From: an uncultured Pantoea sp.
Lineage (GTDB): Bacteria > Pseudomonadota > Gammaproteobacteria > Enterobacterales > Enterobacteriaceae
Direction of reading: 5' to 3'
Assembly (NCBI GenBank): GCA_913778495.1
Contig: CAJYVD010000016.1
Coordinates: 1 to 64,000, forward strand
DNA: 64,000 bases
A program made the translations under genes and the position numbers. Positions 48,166-58,499 of the stretch are shown piece after piece; position 1 is the first letter of the stretch, and each line of letters opens with the position of its first letter. The notes below the pieces were generated by a model. It did not search any database and was not told the DNA's origin. It worked only from the letters and a program-made list of their open reading frames with translations.

Positions 48166-49827
48166 TTACGCCGCTAAAAGTTCCTTGGCATTCGCCAGCG
48201 TGTTACGCGTGACCTCGCTGCCGCCGAGCAGGCGGGCAAGTTCTTGCAGTCGAGCACGCTTATCAAGCGGTTGCATGTGGGTTTCGGTCATGGCGCCGTC
48301 GGTCTCTTTGCTCACGAAGAAGTGATGATGCCCACAACCCGCGACCTGCGGCAGGTGGGTGACACACATCACCTGGGTGGATTCGCCCAGCTGGCGCAGC
48401 ATCTTACCGACCACAGCGGCGGTCGGGCCGCTGATGCCAACATCCACTTCATCGAAAATCATGGCAGGCGTTTCCATTTTCTGAGCCGTGATGACCTGAA
48501 TCGCCAGGGCAATACGCGACAGCTCGCCGCCCGAGGCCACTTTGCCCAGCGGCTGCAACGGTTGGCCGGGGTTGGTGGTCACGCGGAAATCGATGCGCGT
48601 CGCGCCTTCCGCCGTGAGCTGATCGGCGTTGAAATCCAGCACAATGGCGAACTGGCCGTGCGGCATCGCCAGCGTACGCATGCTTTCGGTGATCAGGTGG
48701 GTTAACTCCTGCGCCGCGCGTTCACGACGCTGGTGCAGCTGTTCCGCACTGGCGACGGCTGCGTTGTAGTGCGTAGTGACATCAGCTTGCAGGCTCTCCT
48801 GATCGCTCTCCTGCTGATTAAGCTGCTCAGCTTCATCCAGCAGCTGCTGATACAGGGCAGGCAGTGCTTCTGGCGTTACATGGTGTTTGCGCGCCAGCGA
48901 GATTTGTCGGGACAGACGCTGCTCAAGTTCGTACAGGCGGTTGGGATCGAGATCGAGACGTTCACAGTAGTGACGCAGCTCGTCGCTGGCCTCGCTCAGC
49001 TGAATCGCGGCGTCTTCCAGCAGGGTGGCGATGCCGCTAACTTTGTCATCAAGCGAGGCCAGCTCTCCCAGCAGGTTGCGCGCGCTGTAAAGCAAGCTCT
49101 GCAGATTCGTCTCGTCGCTGTCGGCCAGCATCTGCAGCGCCTGCTGACTGGTTGAGAGAAGTTGGCCGCTGTTGGCAAGGCGCTTGTACTCTTCATCGAT
49201 CTGTTCAAATTCACCCGCCTGCGGGGCAAATTCGTTAAGTTCTTTCAGCTGGTACTGCAGCAGCTCACGACGCGCTTCGCGCTCCTGCGACAGCTGCTGG
49301 TGCTGCGCCAGCGCGCGGCAGCTCTGATGCCAGCGTTGATAGCGCTGACGCATGTCGCTGAGCAGATCGTCATGTGCGGCATAGGCGTCGAGCAGGTGCT
49401 TTTGGTGATCGGGCTTTAGCAGCAGCTGATGCGCATGCTGGCCATGAATTTGAATCAGCAGTTGGCCCAACTCGCGCAGCTGCGACAGCGGCACCGACGT
49501 ACCGTTAATAAACCCACGCGAGCGGCCGTCGGCGCTCACGACGCGGCGCAGCAGACATTCGTTGCCGTCATCAAGTTGGTTTTCCACCAGCCAGCGCTGG
49601 GCGGAAGGGGAGGATTTAAGCTGGAACCGGGCGCAAAGATCGGCGCGGTTTGCACCCTGACGCACCATATCTGCTTCGGCACGACCGCCGAGGCACAGGC
49701 CCAGCGCGTCAATGGCAATGGATTTACCCGCGCCGGTTTCGCCCGTGATCGCGGTCATGCCGCGTTGAAAGTCGATCTCGAGTTCACGGACGATAGCAAA
49801 ATTACTGATGGTCAGTTGTGCCAGCAT
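48166..49827 (-). CDS. recN: DNA repair protein RecN
   Basis: A 553-residue SMC-like ATPase for double-strand break repair. Walker A is [14 protein letters not shown] near the N-terminus. The middle is a long coiled coil, and the C-terminal head holds the signature [13 protein letters not shown] and Walker [14 protein letters not shown]. Like its E. coli counterpart it ends in a small Ala-rich tail (ANAKELLAA), suited to ClpXP turnover. The gene is strongly SOS-controlled: LexA boxes cover its start region. Confidence 0.96.
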   Translation of the reverse strand: MLAQLTISNFAIVRELEIDFQRGMTAITGETGAGKSIAIDALGLCLGGRAEADMVRQGANRADLCARFQLKSSPSAQRWLVENQLDDGNECLLRRVVSADGRSRGFINGTSVPLSQLRELGQLLIQIHGQHAHQLLLKPDHQKHLLDAYAAHDDLLSDMRQRYQRWHQSCRALAQHQQLSQEREARRELLQYQLKELNEFAPQAGEFEQIDEEYKRLANSGQLLSTSQQALQMLADSDETNLQSLLYSARNLLGELASLDDKVSGIATLLEDAAIQLSEASDELRHYCERLDLDPNRLYELEQRLSRQISLARKHHVTPEALPALYQQLLDEAEQLNQQESDQESLQADVTTHYNAAVASAEQLHQRRERAAQELTHLITESMRTLAMPHGQFAIVLDFNADQLTAEGATRIDFRVTTNPGQPLQPLGKVASGGELSRIALAIQVITAQKMETPAMIFDEVDVGISGPTAAVVGKMLRQLGESTQVMCVTHLPQVAGCGHHHFFVSKETDGAMTETHMQPLDKRARLQELARLLGGSEVTRNTLANAKELLAA

Positions 49828-49834
49828 AAGTCAC

Positions 49835-49890
49835 CTGTATGTAAAAACAGATATGGTTTTTCATACAGTATAAACTGGTTTTTTATCCAG
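49835..49890 (-). promoter_or_regulatory. Three LexA (SOS) boxes at recN
   Basis: CTGT-N8-ACAG is perfect at 49835-49850. A half-matching site is at 49853-49868 (read on the minus strand, CTGT-N8-CCAT). A symmetrical CTGG-N8-CCAG is at 49875-49890. The array begins 8 bases before the recN ATG, and multiple boxes are known for E. coli recN, so tight LexA repression is expected. Confidence 0.85.
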
Positions 49891-49911
49891 TAAAGTGGCG
49901 AAACGGGGTTT

Positions 49912-50790
49912 TCAAAACAATTTTTTTGACCAGCCGAGCTTTGAGCTTAACGTATTAAAATAGTTGTAATTTTTAGGATGAATCAGGTTGAGATGATGGC
50001 TGCTGCGGCGGATCAGGACTTCTTCTCCCTCCTGAATCGGTAAGGCGATTTGGCTGTCGCAGCTGATTTCAAGGTCGCTGCGCAGGGAAGAAAAGCGCAG
50101 GCGTATGGTGCTGCTGCTATTGATCACCAGGGGGCGGGCTGAGAGCGTATGCGGGAACATCGGTACCAGCGTAATCGCCTCCAGTGACGGCGTGAGAATG
50201 GGGCCGCCCGCAGAGAGCGAATAGGCGGTTGAACCGGTTGGCGTGGAGATAATCAGGCCGTCAGAGCGCTGTGAAAACGCAAAAACTTCATCGATATACA
50301 CTTCGAATTCAATCATATGTGCCACTTTACCCGGGTGCAGCACCACTTCATTGATTGCGCTGCCAATGCGCGGGGAGCAGGCATCCTTACAGACTTGCGC
50401 CTCCAGTAAAAAACGGCTTTCAACGAAATAGTCGCCCTGCAGGACATCATCCAACTGCTGTTGGGCATTATCAGGATCGAGATCGGTCAAAAAGCCCAGA
50501 TTGCCGCGGTTAATGCCAATCACCTTGATATCGTAGCGCGCCAGCACGCGCGCCGCGCCGAGCATATTGCCATCGCCGCCAACCACAACGGCGAGATCCG
50601 CACGCTGTCCGATATCGGCAAGCGTGCCGGTTTCGACATCCTGAAGATTCAGCTCCCGCGCGATTTGCTGTTCGACAATCACCCGATAACCTTTGTCGGT
50701 AAGCCAGCGCCAAAGCATTTCGTGCGTGGTCAATGCCGTGGGATGACGCGGGTGGCCAACAATCCCAATGCAATTAAAATGTGTCTTCAT
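49912..50790 (-). CDS. nadK: NAD kinase
   Basis: Phosphorylates NAD+ to NADP+ using ATP. It has 292 residues, equal to E. coli NadK. The GGDGN motif ([18 protein letters not shown]) carries the catalytic Asp. The NE-rich motif ([12 protein letters not shown]) and the [16 protein letters not shown] loop are intact. It is divergent from grpE and read toward recN. Confidence 0.96.
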   Translation of the reverse strand: MKTHFNCIGIVGHPRHPTALTTHEMLWRWLTDKGYRVIVEQQIARELNLQDVETGTLADIGQRADLAVVVGGDGNMLGAARVLARYDIKVIGINRGNLGFLTDLDPDNAQQQLDDVLQGDYFVESRFLLEAQVCKDACSPRIGSAINEVVLHPGKVAHMIEFEVYIDEVFAFSQRSDGLIISTPTGSTAYSLSAGGPILTPSLEAITLVPMFPHTLSARPLVINSSSTIRLRFSSLRSDLEISCDSQIALPIQEGEEVLIRRSSHHLNLIHPKNYNYFNTLSSKLGWSKKLF

Positions 50791-50841
50791 TTAGCGGGCG
50801 TTCCTCGTAGGCCAAAACGGCCAGGCAATGTGATGGGTTCA

Positions 50842-50869
50842 CTTGAAACCCTCAAACTGATCCCCATAA
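50842..50869 (+). promoter_or_regulatory. Sigma-32 heat-shock promoter of grpE
   Basis: CTTGAAA (50842-50848), a 13-bp spacer and CCCCATAA (50862-50869) match the RpoH consensus almost perfectly. It lies 43 bases before the chosen grpE start. Confidence 0.9.
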
Positions 50870-50912
50870 TAAGCCAACCAGCGAGATGAATGTGCAAAAC
50901 GCGGAGAAATTC

Positions 50913-51497
50913 ATGAGTAGTAAAGAACAGAACACCCCAAATGAGCAAGTCTCTGAAGAGATGGAACAGCAGCAAGCGCAGCAGCACGAGGACGCCGAGA
51001 CAACATCGGAGGTGGATCCGCGTGATGAGCGTATCGCACAGCTCGAAGCAGAATTAGCCCAGTCGCAAACCGGCGTGCGCGATGCGCAGCTGCGCGCTCA
51101 GGCTGAGATCGAAAATATCCGTCGCCGTGCAGAAATGGACGTTGAGAAAGCGCACAAATTTGCGCTGGAAAAGTTTGCCAACGAACTGCTACCGGTCATT
51201 GACAGCCTGGAGCGCGCGCTTGAAGTGGCAGATAAAGAGAGCGCAGAGCTTGCCTCGATGGTTGAAGGCATTGAGCTGACGCTGAAATCTCTGCTGGGCG
51301 CGGTTCGTAAGTTCGGCGTGGAAGTGGTCGGTGACACCAATGTGCCTTTCAATCCGGATGTGCACCAGGCCATGTCGATGATTGAGTCTGACGAAATGGC
51401 CCCTAACCACGTATTGATGGTGATGCAGCGCGGCTATACCCTTAACGGGCGTCTGCTGCGTCCCGCCATGGTTGCAGTGACCAAAGCCAAAGGCTAA
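50913..51497 (+). CDS. grpE: Nucleotide exchange factor GrpE
   Basis: A 194-residue co-chaperone that releases ADP from DnaK. An acidic disordered N-terminus and a long coiled-coil helix ([15 protein letters not shown]...[31 protein letters not shown]) precede the beta domain ([36 protein letters not shown]). The frame opens at 50886. The ATG at 50913 gives the family start MSSKEQ and has GGAG upstream. Confidence 0.95.
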   Translation: MSSKEQNTPNEQVSEEMEQQQAQQHEDAETTSEVDPRDERIAQLEAELAQSQTGVRDAQLRAQAEIENIRRRAEMDVEKAHKFALEKFANELLPVIDSLERALEVADKESAELASMVEGIELTLKSLLGAVRKFGVEVVGDTNVPFNPDVHQAMSMIESDEMAPNHVLMVMQRGYTLNGRLLRPAMVAVTKAKG

Positions 51498-51514
51498 TCG
51501 CCTGCGAACCCATG

Positions 51515-51549
51515 AACAACGGCCGCCCTGTGCGGCCGTTGTTGTTTTT
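51515..51549 (+). terminator. Terminator after grpE
   Basis: A perfect 12-bp stem AACAACGGCCGC/GCGGCCGTTGTT with a 5-base loop precedes GTTTTT. It abuts the ung stop. Confidence 0.92.
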
Positions 51550-52225
51550 ACGGCAATACCGGCGTCCAGTCGATGGGGCGTTGACCTGCTTGGGTCAGTA
51601 GGGCGTTCGCCTGCGAAAAATGTTTACAGCCAAAAAAGCCCCGATGCGCAGACAGCGGCGAAGGGTGCGGCGCTTTCAATACATGATGGCGCTGCGCATC
51701 AATGATGCTGCCTTTTTTCTGCGCATGGGAGCCCCACAGCAGGAAAATTACGCCTTCACGGTGCGCGTTGATGGCGCTAATCACGTTGTCAGTGAACGTT
51801 TCCCAGCCAAGGCGCGCGTGGGAGTGGGCTTTGCCCGCTTCGACCGTGAGCACGGTGTTCAGCAGCAGCACCCCTTGTTTGGCCCAGCTTTCGAGGAAAC
51901 CATGCTGCGGGCGCGTGAAGCCAGCGATATCCTGCTCCAGTTCCTTGTACATATTCAGCAACGACGGCGGGATGGCCACGCCGGGCAGCACGGAGAAGGC
52001 CAGTCCGTGAGCTTGGTTCGGGCCGTGATAGGGATCCTGGCCGAGAATCACCACCTTGATATCGCCTAACTCTGTCAGGCGAAACGCGTTGAACACATCC
52101 TTCTGTGGTGGGTAGACAGTAATGCCCGCGGCGCGCGCCTCGGCGACCGCCTTTAACGTCTCCTTGAAGTAAGGTTTTTCTTTCTCTTCCGCCAGCACGT
52201 CATGCCAGGTGAGCGTTTCAGCCAT
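51548..52225 (-). CDS. ung: Uracil-DNA glycosylase
   Basis: Removes uracil from DNA in base excision repair. It has 225 residues of family 1. The water-activating motif GQDPYHG contains D64, and the leucine-loop motif [11 protein letters not shown] contains H187, the same numbering as E. coli. Divergent from grcA. Confidence 0.97.
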   Translation of the reverse strand: MAETLTWHDVLAEEKEKPYFKETLKAVAEARAAGITVYPPQKDVFNAFRLTELGDIKVVILGQDPYHGPNQAHGLAFSVLPGVAIPPSLLNMYKELEQDIAGFTRPQHGFLESWAKQGVLLLNTVLTVEAGKAHSHARLGWETFTDNVISAINAHREGVIFLLWGSHAQKKGSIIDAQRHHVLKAPHPSPLSAHRGFFGCKHFSQANALLTQAGQRPIDWTPVLP

Positions 52226-52436
52226 GGTTTCCCCCTCAGTTTTGGTGCACGTAGCTTAACGGTTCGTCCCGCCGAGCAGAAGGGAAAAGAGGGCGAACGC
52301 CGTCGTCATCGCCTGCATAACCCTCTGATTGATGCAGGTCAACGCGCGCATCGACCCAGGATGCTATACCGGAAGCGCGTAGACATCACGCGCCTTGCGG
52401 CCCATTCCGCGCCGCGCATCGCTTCAGGAGGTTTTC

Positions 52437-52820
52437 ATGATTACCGGTATTCAAATTACCCAATGTCGCAATCCTGCACTGCTGCACTCTTTCTGGTTAC
52501 TTGACGAGGAAAGCGAAGAGGTTCGCTGCCTGTGTGCAAAAGGGGAGTTCAGCGCAGATCAGGTGGTGCCGCTCAGCCAGCTGGGTGAGATTACGTATCG
52601 CACGCTGCCGCTGGAGGTCACACCCGGCGTGCGCGTGGAGGGCGGTCAGCATCTCAACGTCAATGTGCTGAGTCGCGAAACGCTGGAGGATGCCATTCAG
52701 CATCCGGAAAAGTATCCTCAGCTGACGATTCGCGTCTCGGGTTACGCGGTGCGTTTTAACGCGCTCACCCCTGAGCAGCAGCGGGATGTGATCACCCGGA
52801 CCTTTACAGAAAGCCTGTAA
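52437..52820 (+). CDS. grcA: Autonomous glycyl radical cofactor GrcA (YfiD)
   Basis: A 127-residue protein that replaces the damaged glycyl-radical end of pyruvate formate-lyase after oxygen exposure. The radical loop [17 protein letters not shown] is complete. The frame opens at 52395. The ATG at 52437 has a strong AGGAGG and gives MITGIQIT as in E. coli. It sits between ung and srmB as in E. coli. Confidence 0.95.
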   Translation: MITGIQITQCRNPALLHSFWLLDEESEEVRCLCAKGEFSADQVVPLSQLGEITYRTLPLEVTPGVRVEGGQHLNVNVLSRETLEDAIQHPEKYPQLTIRVSGYAVRFNALTPEQQRDVITRTFTESL

Positions 52821-52960
52821 CTGCTCGCCTGGATAAACGCTGCTCAGCGCAAAGCGGCGCGTTCAGGCACCCAGGTAAGCGCGGCGGCGACAAAACGGCT
52901 AAAAATCATCGTGTAAGTTTAAAACGCACGCATTCGCGGCGTTTTGGTGTTCAAAGGGCA

Positions 52961-52987
52961 AAAAAAATCGCCTCCTGAGAGGCGATT
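52961..52987 (-). terminator. Terminator after srmB
   Basis: On the minus strand the stem AATCGCCTC/GAGGCGATT with a 4-base loop is followed by a T run, just beyond the srmB stop. In the plus direction grcA has only a weak AAAACGC/GCGTTTT hairpin (about 52920-52945). Confidence 0.88.
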
Positions 52988-53005
52988 GAGCGTTGGGGTG
53001 CTGTT

Positions 53006-54334
53006 TTATTCCGCACCGGACTCTGGCGCTGTGCTACCGCTTGGCTTGCGGCGCTTACCGACATTTTTGGTGTCGCGATGGCGCTTTTTCACCCGCGGTT
53101 TTTCATCTTCCTTCGCTTTGTTCTCTTTACGCTTGGCGAGGGCTTTTTTCGACGGTTTTCCCGTCACTTTAGCACTTGGCGCACGCGTTTCCGGACGCAG
53201 CTCTTCAATGATGCGCGGTTTCAAGGGTTCGTTGATGTAACGTGCAATTTTGCCCAGCAGCACGTGGTCGTGCGCTTCAACCAGCGAAATGGCAATCCCC
53301 TTACGGCCAGCACGCGCGGTGCGGCCGATGCGGTGCAGGTAAGTGTCTGCGGTGCGGGGCATATCGAAGTTAATCACGTGGGTGACATCGTCAATGTCGA
53401 TGCCGCGCGCGGCAACGTCGGTGGCAACCAGCACATTGACGCGACCATCGTTAATACGCTTGATGGCTTCGTTGCGGTTGGCCTGCACCATGTCGCCTTC
53501 CAGATAGCTGCTGCGAATGCCCGCTTCGTGCATCCAGGTCACCAGCTCATGGAGACGCTCACGTTTACGCACAAACACCACCACTCGCTTCGCTTCTGGT
53601 TGCTTTAACAAATGCACCAGCAGTTTGGTTTTGTGTTCGAGGTTGTCAGCGCGGTAGTACCACTGCTGAATTTTCTTGCGCTCGCTCTTGCTGGGATCGG
53701 CCTCAATGGCAACGGGCTCGTTCAGCAGACGCTCGGCGAAGCTTTTGATGTTCTCGCCTTCCAGCGTGGCAGAAAACAGCAGGGTTTGCTTACGCCAGCG
53801 GGTTTCGCCCGCGATGGTTTCGATATCCTGCGCGAAGCCCATATCCAGCATGCGGTCGGCTTCATCAAGAATTAAGGTTTCGACGGCGCGGCAGTCGAAG
53901 TTCTCTTCTTTGATGTATTGCAGCAGGCGACCGGTGGTAGCGACCACGATGTCCTGATTTTCGCTAAAGACTTCAGCATGGTTCATATACGCCACGCCGC
54001 CGGTGATGGTGGCGATATCAAGGTGCGTGTGCTTGGCCAGCTCACGCGCCTGATCGGCAACCTGCATCGCCAGCTCGCGCGTGGGCGTTAAGATCAAAAT
54101 ACGTGGCGGGCCGGATTTTTTGCGCGGGAAGTCGAGCAGATGCTGCAAAGCAGGCAGCAAAAACGCGGCGGTTTTCCCCGTTCCGGTGGGAGCCGAACCC
54201 AGAACGTCACGGCCTTCCAGCGCGGCAGGAATGGTCTCAGCCTGGATGGCAGTAGGGCGCGTAAAGCCTTTTTCCTGCAGTGCTTGCAGCAGGCTTTCGT
54301 CGAGTTCGAGTTCGGAGAATGTGGTTACGGTCAT
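53006..54334 (-). CDS. srmB: ATP-dependent RNA helicase SrmB
   Basis: A 442-residue DEAD-box helicase that helps assemble the 50S ribosomal subunit. The Q motif (RPTAIQ), Walker A APTGTGKTAAF, TPTRELA, DEADRMLDMGF, SAT and the end motif HRIGRTARAGRKG are present in order. The C-terminal tail is basic and low-complexity, as in E. coli SrmB. Divergent from trmN. Confidence 0.96.
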   Translation of the reverse strand: MTVTTFSELELDESLLQALQEKGFTRPTAIQAETIPAALEGRDVLGSAPTGTGKTAAFLLPALQHLLDFPRKKSGPPRILILTPTRELAMQVADQARELAKHTHLDIATITGGVAYMNHAEVFSENQDIVVATTGRLLQYIKEENFDCRAVETLILDEADRMLDMGFAQDIETIAGETRWRKQTLLFSATLEGENIKSFAERLLNEPVAIEADPSKSERKKIQQWYYRADNLEHKTKLLVHLLKQPEAKRVVVFVRKRERLHELVTWMHEAGIRSSYLEGDMVQANRNEAIKRINDGRVNVLVATDVAARGIDIDDVTHVINFDMPRTADTYLHRIGRTARAGRKGIAISLVEAHDHVLLGKIARYINEPLKPRIIEELRPETRAPSAKVTGKPSKKALAKRKENKAKEDEKPRVKKRHRDTKNVGKRRKPSGSTAPESGAE

Positions 54335-54471
54335 GGTCTACCTCAGTTTGGGGCGCTGATTATAGACAGAACAAATAGAATCTTCATCTGTTTGTGTCGC
54401 GTCAGGATGGATGAATTCAACGCTAGCCCACGTTACACTTTTGGCAGAGAGAAATTCAACGGTAGTGAAAT

Positions 54472-55221
54472 ATGCATCAGGATCGGCCGCCAGCGCGGGC
54501 TACGCTGAGAAAAGACGGGTTTACCTTTAAGCAATTTTTTGTGGCACACGATCGCTGTGCGATGAAAGTGGGCACCGATGGCGTGCTACTGGGGGCGTGG
54601 GCGCCCGTCGCGGGCGTGAAGTGCATTCTCGACGTGGGGTGCGGCAGCGGATTGATCGCGCTGATGCTGGCGCAGCGTACATCCGACAGCGTAATCATTG
54701 ATGCCGTCGAGCTGGAGGCCAGCGCCGCCGAACAGGCGCGAGAGAACATTGCGGCGTCGCCATGGCCGGCGCGCATTACCGTCCATCATCAAGATTTTGT
54801 GCGCTGGAGCGAGCAGTGTGACAAACGCTATTCGCTGATTGTCAGTAATCCGCCTTTTTTTGTGCCCGGGATGGCATCGCGCAGCGTTGAGCGCGACACC
54901 GCGCGCAGCACTGCGACGCTGGATCACGCTGCGCTGCTGCGTGGCGCAGCACAATTAATTGAAGAAGATGGCCTATTTTGCGTGGTGTTGCCGGTGGACG
55001 CGGGCGAAGCGCTGTTGCACATTGCGCGAGAAGAGGGCTGGCACCTGCGCTTTCGCATGGACGTGGTGCCCTATGCGCATCGTCCGCCTAATCGCCTGGT
55101 TCTGGGGCTTTCTCCCATGCCCGCAGAGCCGCTGTTTGAACGTCTCGCCATCCGAGATGAAGATAAAAGTTATTCGGCAGATTGGTTAAGCCTGGTAAAA
55201 GACTTTTATCTCTTCCGATAG
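54472..55221 (+). CDS. trmN: tRNA1(Val) A37 N6-methyltransferase TrmN (YfiC)
   Basis: A 249-residue SAM-dependent methyltransferase that makes m6A37 in tRNA-Val(UAC). The SAM motif is [17 protein letters not shown] and the amino-methylating motif is SNPPFFVPG. It overlaps the convergent nadB by 16 bases at the 3' end. The N-terminus from the first ATG (54472) includes 14 residues before the conserved [10 protein letters not shown] and could begin slightly later. Confidence 0.93.
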   Translation: MHQDRPPARATLRKDGFTFKQFFVAHDRCAMKVGTDGVLLGAWAPVAGVKCILDVGCGSGLIALMLAQRTSDSVIIDAVELEASAAEQARENIAASPWPARITVHHQDFVRWSEQCDKRYSLIVSNPPFFVPGMASRSVERDTARSTATLDHAALLRGAAQLIEEDGLFCVVLPVDAGEALLHIAREEGWHLRFRMDVVPYAHRPPNRLVLGLSPMPAEPLFERLAIRDEDKSYSADWLSLVKDFYLFR

Positions 55222-56825
55222 TTATCCGGTTGCAGCACCGTCGGCTGTGCCTCCGGCAGTCGTTCAGGGTAGTCGCGAGTAAAATGCAAACCGCGACTCT
55301 CTTTGCGCGCCAGGGCGCAGCGAACCATGAGCTCAGCGACCTGCACTAAGTTACGCAGTTCCAGCAGATTATTTGATAGACGGAAGTGCGCGTAGTATTC
55401 ATCAATTTCCTGCTGCAATAGGGTGATGCGGCGTAAAGCGCGGGCCAGCCTTTTGGTGGTGCGCACAATCCCCATGTAATCCCACATACACAGACGAAGT
55501 TCGTGCCAGTTATGATGGATGATCACGCGTTCATCGGCGTCATCAACGCGGCTCTCGTCCCAGGCTGGTAGGGAATCTGCTGCGGTGACGTCCGGCAGGT
55601 GGCGCAGAATATCCTCTGCGGCGGACCAGCCATATACCAGGCACTCAAGTAGGGAGTTTGACGCCATACGGTTGGCGCCGTGCAAGCCGGTACAACTCAC
55701 TTCGCCTATCGCATACAGTCCTGCGACATCGGTTCTACCCTGACGATCCACCAGCACGCCACCGCAGGTGTAATGCGCGGCAGGCACGATTGGAATAGGT
55801 TCTTTCGTCAGGTCGAAGCCAAACGTCAGCAGCTTTTCATAAATCATTGGGAAGTGCGCGCGCACGAAATCGGCGGGCTGGTGGCTGATGTCCAGATACA
55901 GGCATTCCACGCCCAGTCGCTTCATTTCGTGATCGATAGCGCGGGCGACAATGTCGCGCGGCGCCAGCTCGGCGCGGGCATCAAAGTCGGGCATAAAGCG
56001 CGTGCCGTCGGGACGTAACAGTTTGGCGCCTTCACCGCGCAGCGCCTCGCTCAGCAAAAAGGTTTGCGCCTGCGGATGGAACAGGCAAGTGGGGTGGAAC
56101 TGATTAAACTCCAGATTGGCGACGCGGCAGCCCGCTCGCCAGGCCATGGCGATGCCATCGCCAGACGCCACGTCCGGGTTGGTGGTGTACTGATACACTT
56201 TTGCGGCACCGCCGGTAGCCAGTACTACCGCGCGTGCGCGACAGGTCTCCACGTGTTCGCGATTGCGATTCCAGATCCATGCGCCAACCACGCGCCTCTC
56301 TCCCGGCAGACCGATTTTGTCAGAGAGAATGAGATCCACCGCATTGGTGCGCTCAATGATGCGGATATTCGGGTGTTTCATGGCTTTGCTGACGAGCGTG
56401 GTTTCCACCGCGCGCCCGGTGGCATCGGCGCTGTGCAGAATACGGCGGTGGCTGTGCCCGCCTTCACGCGTGAGGTGATAGCGCGCTTCGCCGTTGGACG
56501 GCGTTTCACGATCGAATGCGACACCGTTTTCAACCAGCCATTGTACGCAGTGGCGCGCATTGCTGGCGATGAAGTTAACGGTGTCTCGGTCACAGAGGCC
56601 CGCGCCGGCGTCCAGCGTATCCTCAACGTGAGAGGCGATGCTGTCCCGCTCATCAAATACCGCAGCGATGCCGCCTTGGGCATACAGCGTCGCGCCTTCA
56701 TTGACCTGCGCTTTGCTCAATACGGTAACCTGGAAATGGGGCGCAAGCCGCAGCGCGAGCGACAGGCCTGCTGCGCCGCTGCCAATCACCAGCACATCGC
56801 AATGATAATCGGGAAGTGAAGTCAT
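55206..56825 (-). CDS. nadB: L-aspartate oxidase
   Basis: FAD enzyme that oxidises L-aspartate to iminoaspartate in the de novo NAD pathway. It has 539 residues of the succinate dehydrogenase/fumarate reductase flavoprotein family. The dinucleotide motif is [13 protein letters not shown], and active-site segments [19 protein letters not shown] and [26 protein letters not shown] are intact. It is divergent from rpoE with the promoters of both in 56826-57147. Confidence 0.96.
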   Translation of the reverse strand: MTSLPDYHCDVLVIGSGAAGLSLALRLAPHFQVTVLSKAQVNEGATLYAQGGIAAVFDERDSIASHVEDTLDAGAGLCDRDTVNFIASNARHCVQWLVENGVAFDRETPSNGEARYHLTREGGHSHRRILHSADATGRAVETTLVSKAMKHPNIRIIERTNAVDLILSDKIGLPGERRVVGAWIWNRNREHVETCRARAVVLATGGAAKVYQYTTNPDVASGDGIAMAWRAGCRVANLEFNQFHPTCLFHPQAQTFLLSEALRGEGAKLLRPDGTRFMPDFDARAELAPRDIVARAIDHEMKRLGVECLYLDISHQPADFVRAHFPMIYEKLLTFGFDLTKEPIPIVPAAHYTCGGVLVDRQGRTDVAGLYAIGEVSCTGLHGANRMASNSLLECLVYGWSAAEDILRHLPDVTAADSLPAWDESRVDDADERVIIHHNWHELRLCMWDYMGIVRTTKRLARALRRITLLQQEIDEYYAHFRLSNNLLELRNLVQVAELMVRCALARKESRGLHFTRDYPERLPEAQPTVLQPDNYRKR

Positions 56826-57130
56826 TTTGTTTAATTTACTAAACTAAGATGGACTGAGAATAATCTTGATAGCCAGTTTTGTGAAGTATTTTAAACATGC
56901 GGGTCGGCACCCACGCGCCACCTGCGCCTTTGATTGCCATAAGCGCGTGACATGAAAGCGTAAGAGGGCGGCGTTTTACCTTCTCTGTGCTGATGTTTCA
57001 GGGAATATAGATGAAAAAGACAATGCCATAGGGTACTCTGCCAGCGATTATCCGCGCCGCGCAGCTACACTTTACGATGATCAACAACGACGTTGCCGCG
57101 CAGCCGATACGTAAAACATTTGGTCGTAAT

Positions 57131-57157
57131 GAACTTTAGGCCAACCTATGACTCTAA
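57131..57157 (+). promoter_or_regulatory. Candidate sigma-E autoregulatory promoter of rpoE
   Basis: GAACTT (57131-57136), a 16-bp spacer and TCTAA (57153-57157) resemble sigma-E promoters. The predicted start near 57163 is about 75 bases before rpoE. The rest of the gap 56826-57147 carries no gene and must hold the nadB promoter and any further rpoE promoters. Confidence 0.65.
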
Positions 57158-57240
57158 GCGCATGCTTGCTCACAACCATGAGATGTGCTGGCAGTTCACT
57201 TACGCATACAAGAGATTTGGGGAGATATTACCTCGGATGA
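57148..57240 (+). CDS. rseD: RseD-like leader ORF overlapping rpoE
   Basis: A 30-codon ORF (MTLSACLLTTMRCAGSSLTH...) ends in a TGA that overlaps the rpoE ATG (ATGA). In E. coli a leader ORF called rseD couples translation to rpoE in this position. The start is uncertain, with a weak AGG upstream. The sigma-E-like promoter would start transcription inside this ORF, so coupling would act only on transcripts from promoters further upstream. Confidence 0.5.
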   Translation: MTLSACLLTTMRCAGSSLTHTRDLGRYYLG

Positions 57241-57815
57241 GCGAGCAGTTAACGGATCAGGTTCTCGTTGAGCGGGTGCAAAAAGGAGATCAGAAGTCAT
57301 TCAATTTACTGGTTATTCGATACCAGCATAAAGTGGCGAGCCTGGTTTCACGCTATGTACCCTCCGGCGATGTCCCTGATGTAGTTCAGGAATCTTTTAT
57401 CAAAGCCTATCGCGCACTGGAATCGTTCCGTGGCGACAGCGCTTTTTATACGTGGCTCTACCGCATTGCGGTCAACACGGCGAAAAATTACTTAGTGGCG
57501 CAGGGACGTCGTCCGCCATCCAGCGATGTGGATGCGATTGACGCAGAAAACTTCGAAAGTGCGGGTGCACTGAAAGAAATTTCGAACCCTGAGAACTTAA
57601 TGTTGTCAGACGAACTGAAACAAATTGTTTTCCGAACAATTGAGGCGCTGCCCGAAGATCTGCGTATGGCCATCACGTTGCGTGAGCTGGATGGCCTAAG
57701 TTACGAAGAAATCGCCGCCATCATGGATTGCCCGGTCGGCACGGTACGTTCGCGTATTTTCCGCGCCCGAGAAGCTATCGATAACAAAGTTCAACCGCTT
57801 ATCCAACGTCAGTGA
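57237..57815 (+). CDS. rpoE: Envelope-stress sigma factor RpoE (sigma-E)
   Basis: A 192-residue ECF sigma factor that switches on outer-membrane and LPS repair genes. Region 2 (NLLVIRYQHKVASLVSRYV...DVVQESFIKAYRALESFRGDSAFYTWLYRIAVNTAKNYL) and region 4 (LPEDLRMAITLRELDGLSYEEIAAIMDCPVGTVRSRIFRARE) are near identical to E. coli. The open frame extends upstream, but MSEQLTD is the family start. It is first in the rpoE-rseABC operon. Confidence 0.97.
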   Translation: MSEQLTDQVLVERVQKGDQKSFNLLVIRYQHKVASLVSRYVPSGDVPDVVQESFIKAYRALESFRGDSAFYTWLYRIAVNTAKNYLVAQGRRPPSSDVDAIDAENFESAGALKEISNPENLMLSDELKQIVFRTIEALPEDLRMAITLRELDGLSYEEIAAIMDCPVGTVRSRIFRAREAIDNKVQPLIQRQ

Positions 57816-57842
57816 TAACGGCTACTGGAAGGGTACCAAAGC

Positions 57843-58499
57843 ATGCAGAAAGAAAAACTTTCCGCTTTTATGGATGGTGAAACTTTTGATAACGAGCTGG
57901 TTGGCGCGTTATCCAAGGACAAGGAACTGCAAAAAAGCTGGGAAAGCTACCATCTGATCCGTGACACCTTACGAGGTGACACCGGTGAAGTGCTGCATTT
58001 TGATATCTCCGCGCGTGTTGCAGCGGCGCTCGAAAACGAGCCGCAGCGCAGCGTGGCAACGTTGATTCCTGAAGCACAGCCCGAACCTTCTCGCTGGCAG
58101 AAAATGCCTTTCTGGCGCCGTGGTGGTGCATGGACGGCGCAGCTGGCGCAGATTGGCGTGGCTGCGTGTGTGTCGCTGGCTGTGATCGTTGGCGTACAAC
58201 ATTACAATGGCGCATCTTCGGGTAGCGCAACGCAAACCTCTGACGCACCCGCGTTTAATACCCTTCCGATGATGGGCAAAGCCTCACCGGTGAGTTTGGG
58301 TGTGCCGTCGGACGCTTTCGACACCAACAGTTCGAATCAGCAGGTGCAGGAGCAGCGCAGACGCGTGAATGCCATGCTGCAAGACTACGAGCTGCAGCGT
58401 CGTCTGCATGCCGATCAGGTGCAGTTTGAGAAGAATGATCCTCAGCAGGCTCAGGCCAATGTCCCTGGAAACCAGTCGTTAGGAACGCAACAGCAGTAA
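57843..58499 (+). CDS. rseA: Anti-sigma-E factor RseA
   Basis: A 218-residue single-pass inner-membrane protein. The N-terminal cytoplasmic domain (MQKEKLSAFMDGETFDNEL) binds RpoE. One TM helix lies at about 100-118. The periplasmic part carries the DegS cleavage region MMGKASPVSLGVPSD, where DegS cuts between V and S in E. coli. It is followed by the Gln-rich C-terminus that binds RseB. It overlaps rseB by one base (TAATG). Confidence 0.96.
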   Translation: MQKEKLSAFMDGETFDNELVGALSKDKELQKSWESYHLIRDTLRGDTGEVLHFDISARVAAALENEPQRSVATLIPEAQPEPSRWQKMPFWRRGGAWTAQLAQIGVAACVSLAVIVGVQHYNGASSGSATQTSDAPAFNTLPMMGKASPVSLGVPSDAFDTNSSNQQVQEQRRRVNAMLQDYELQRRLHADQVQFEKNDPQQAQANVPGNQSLGTQQQ

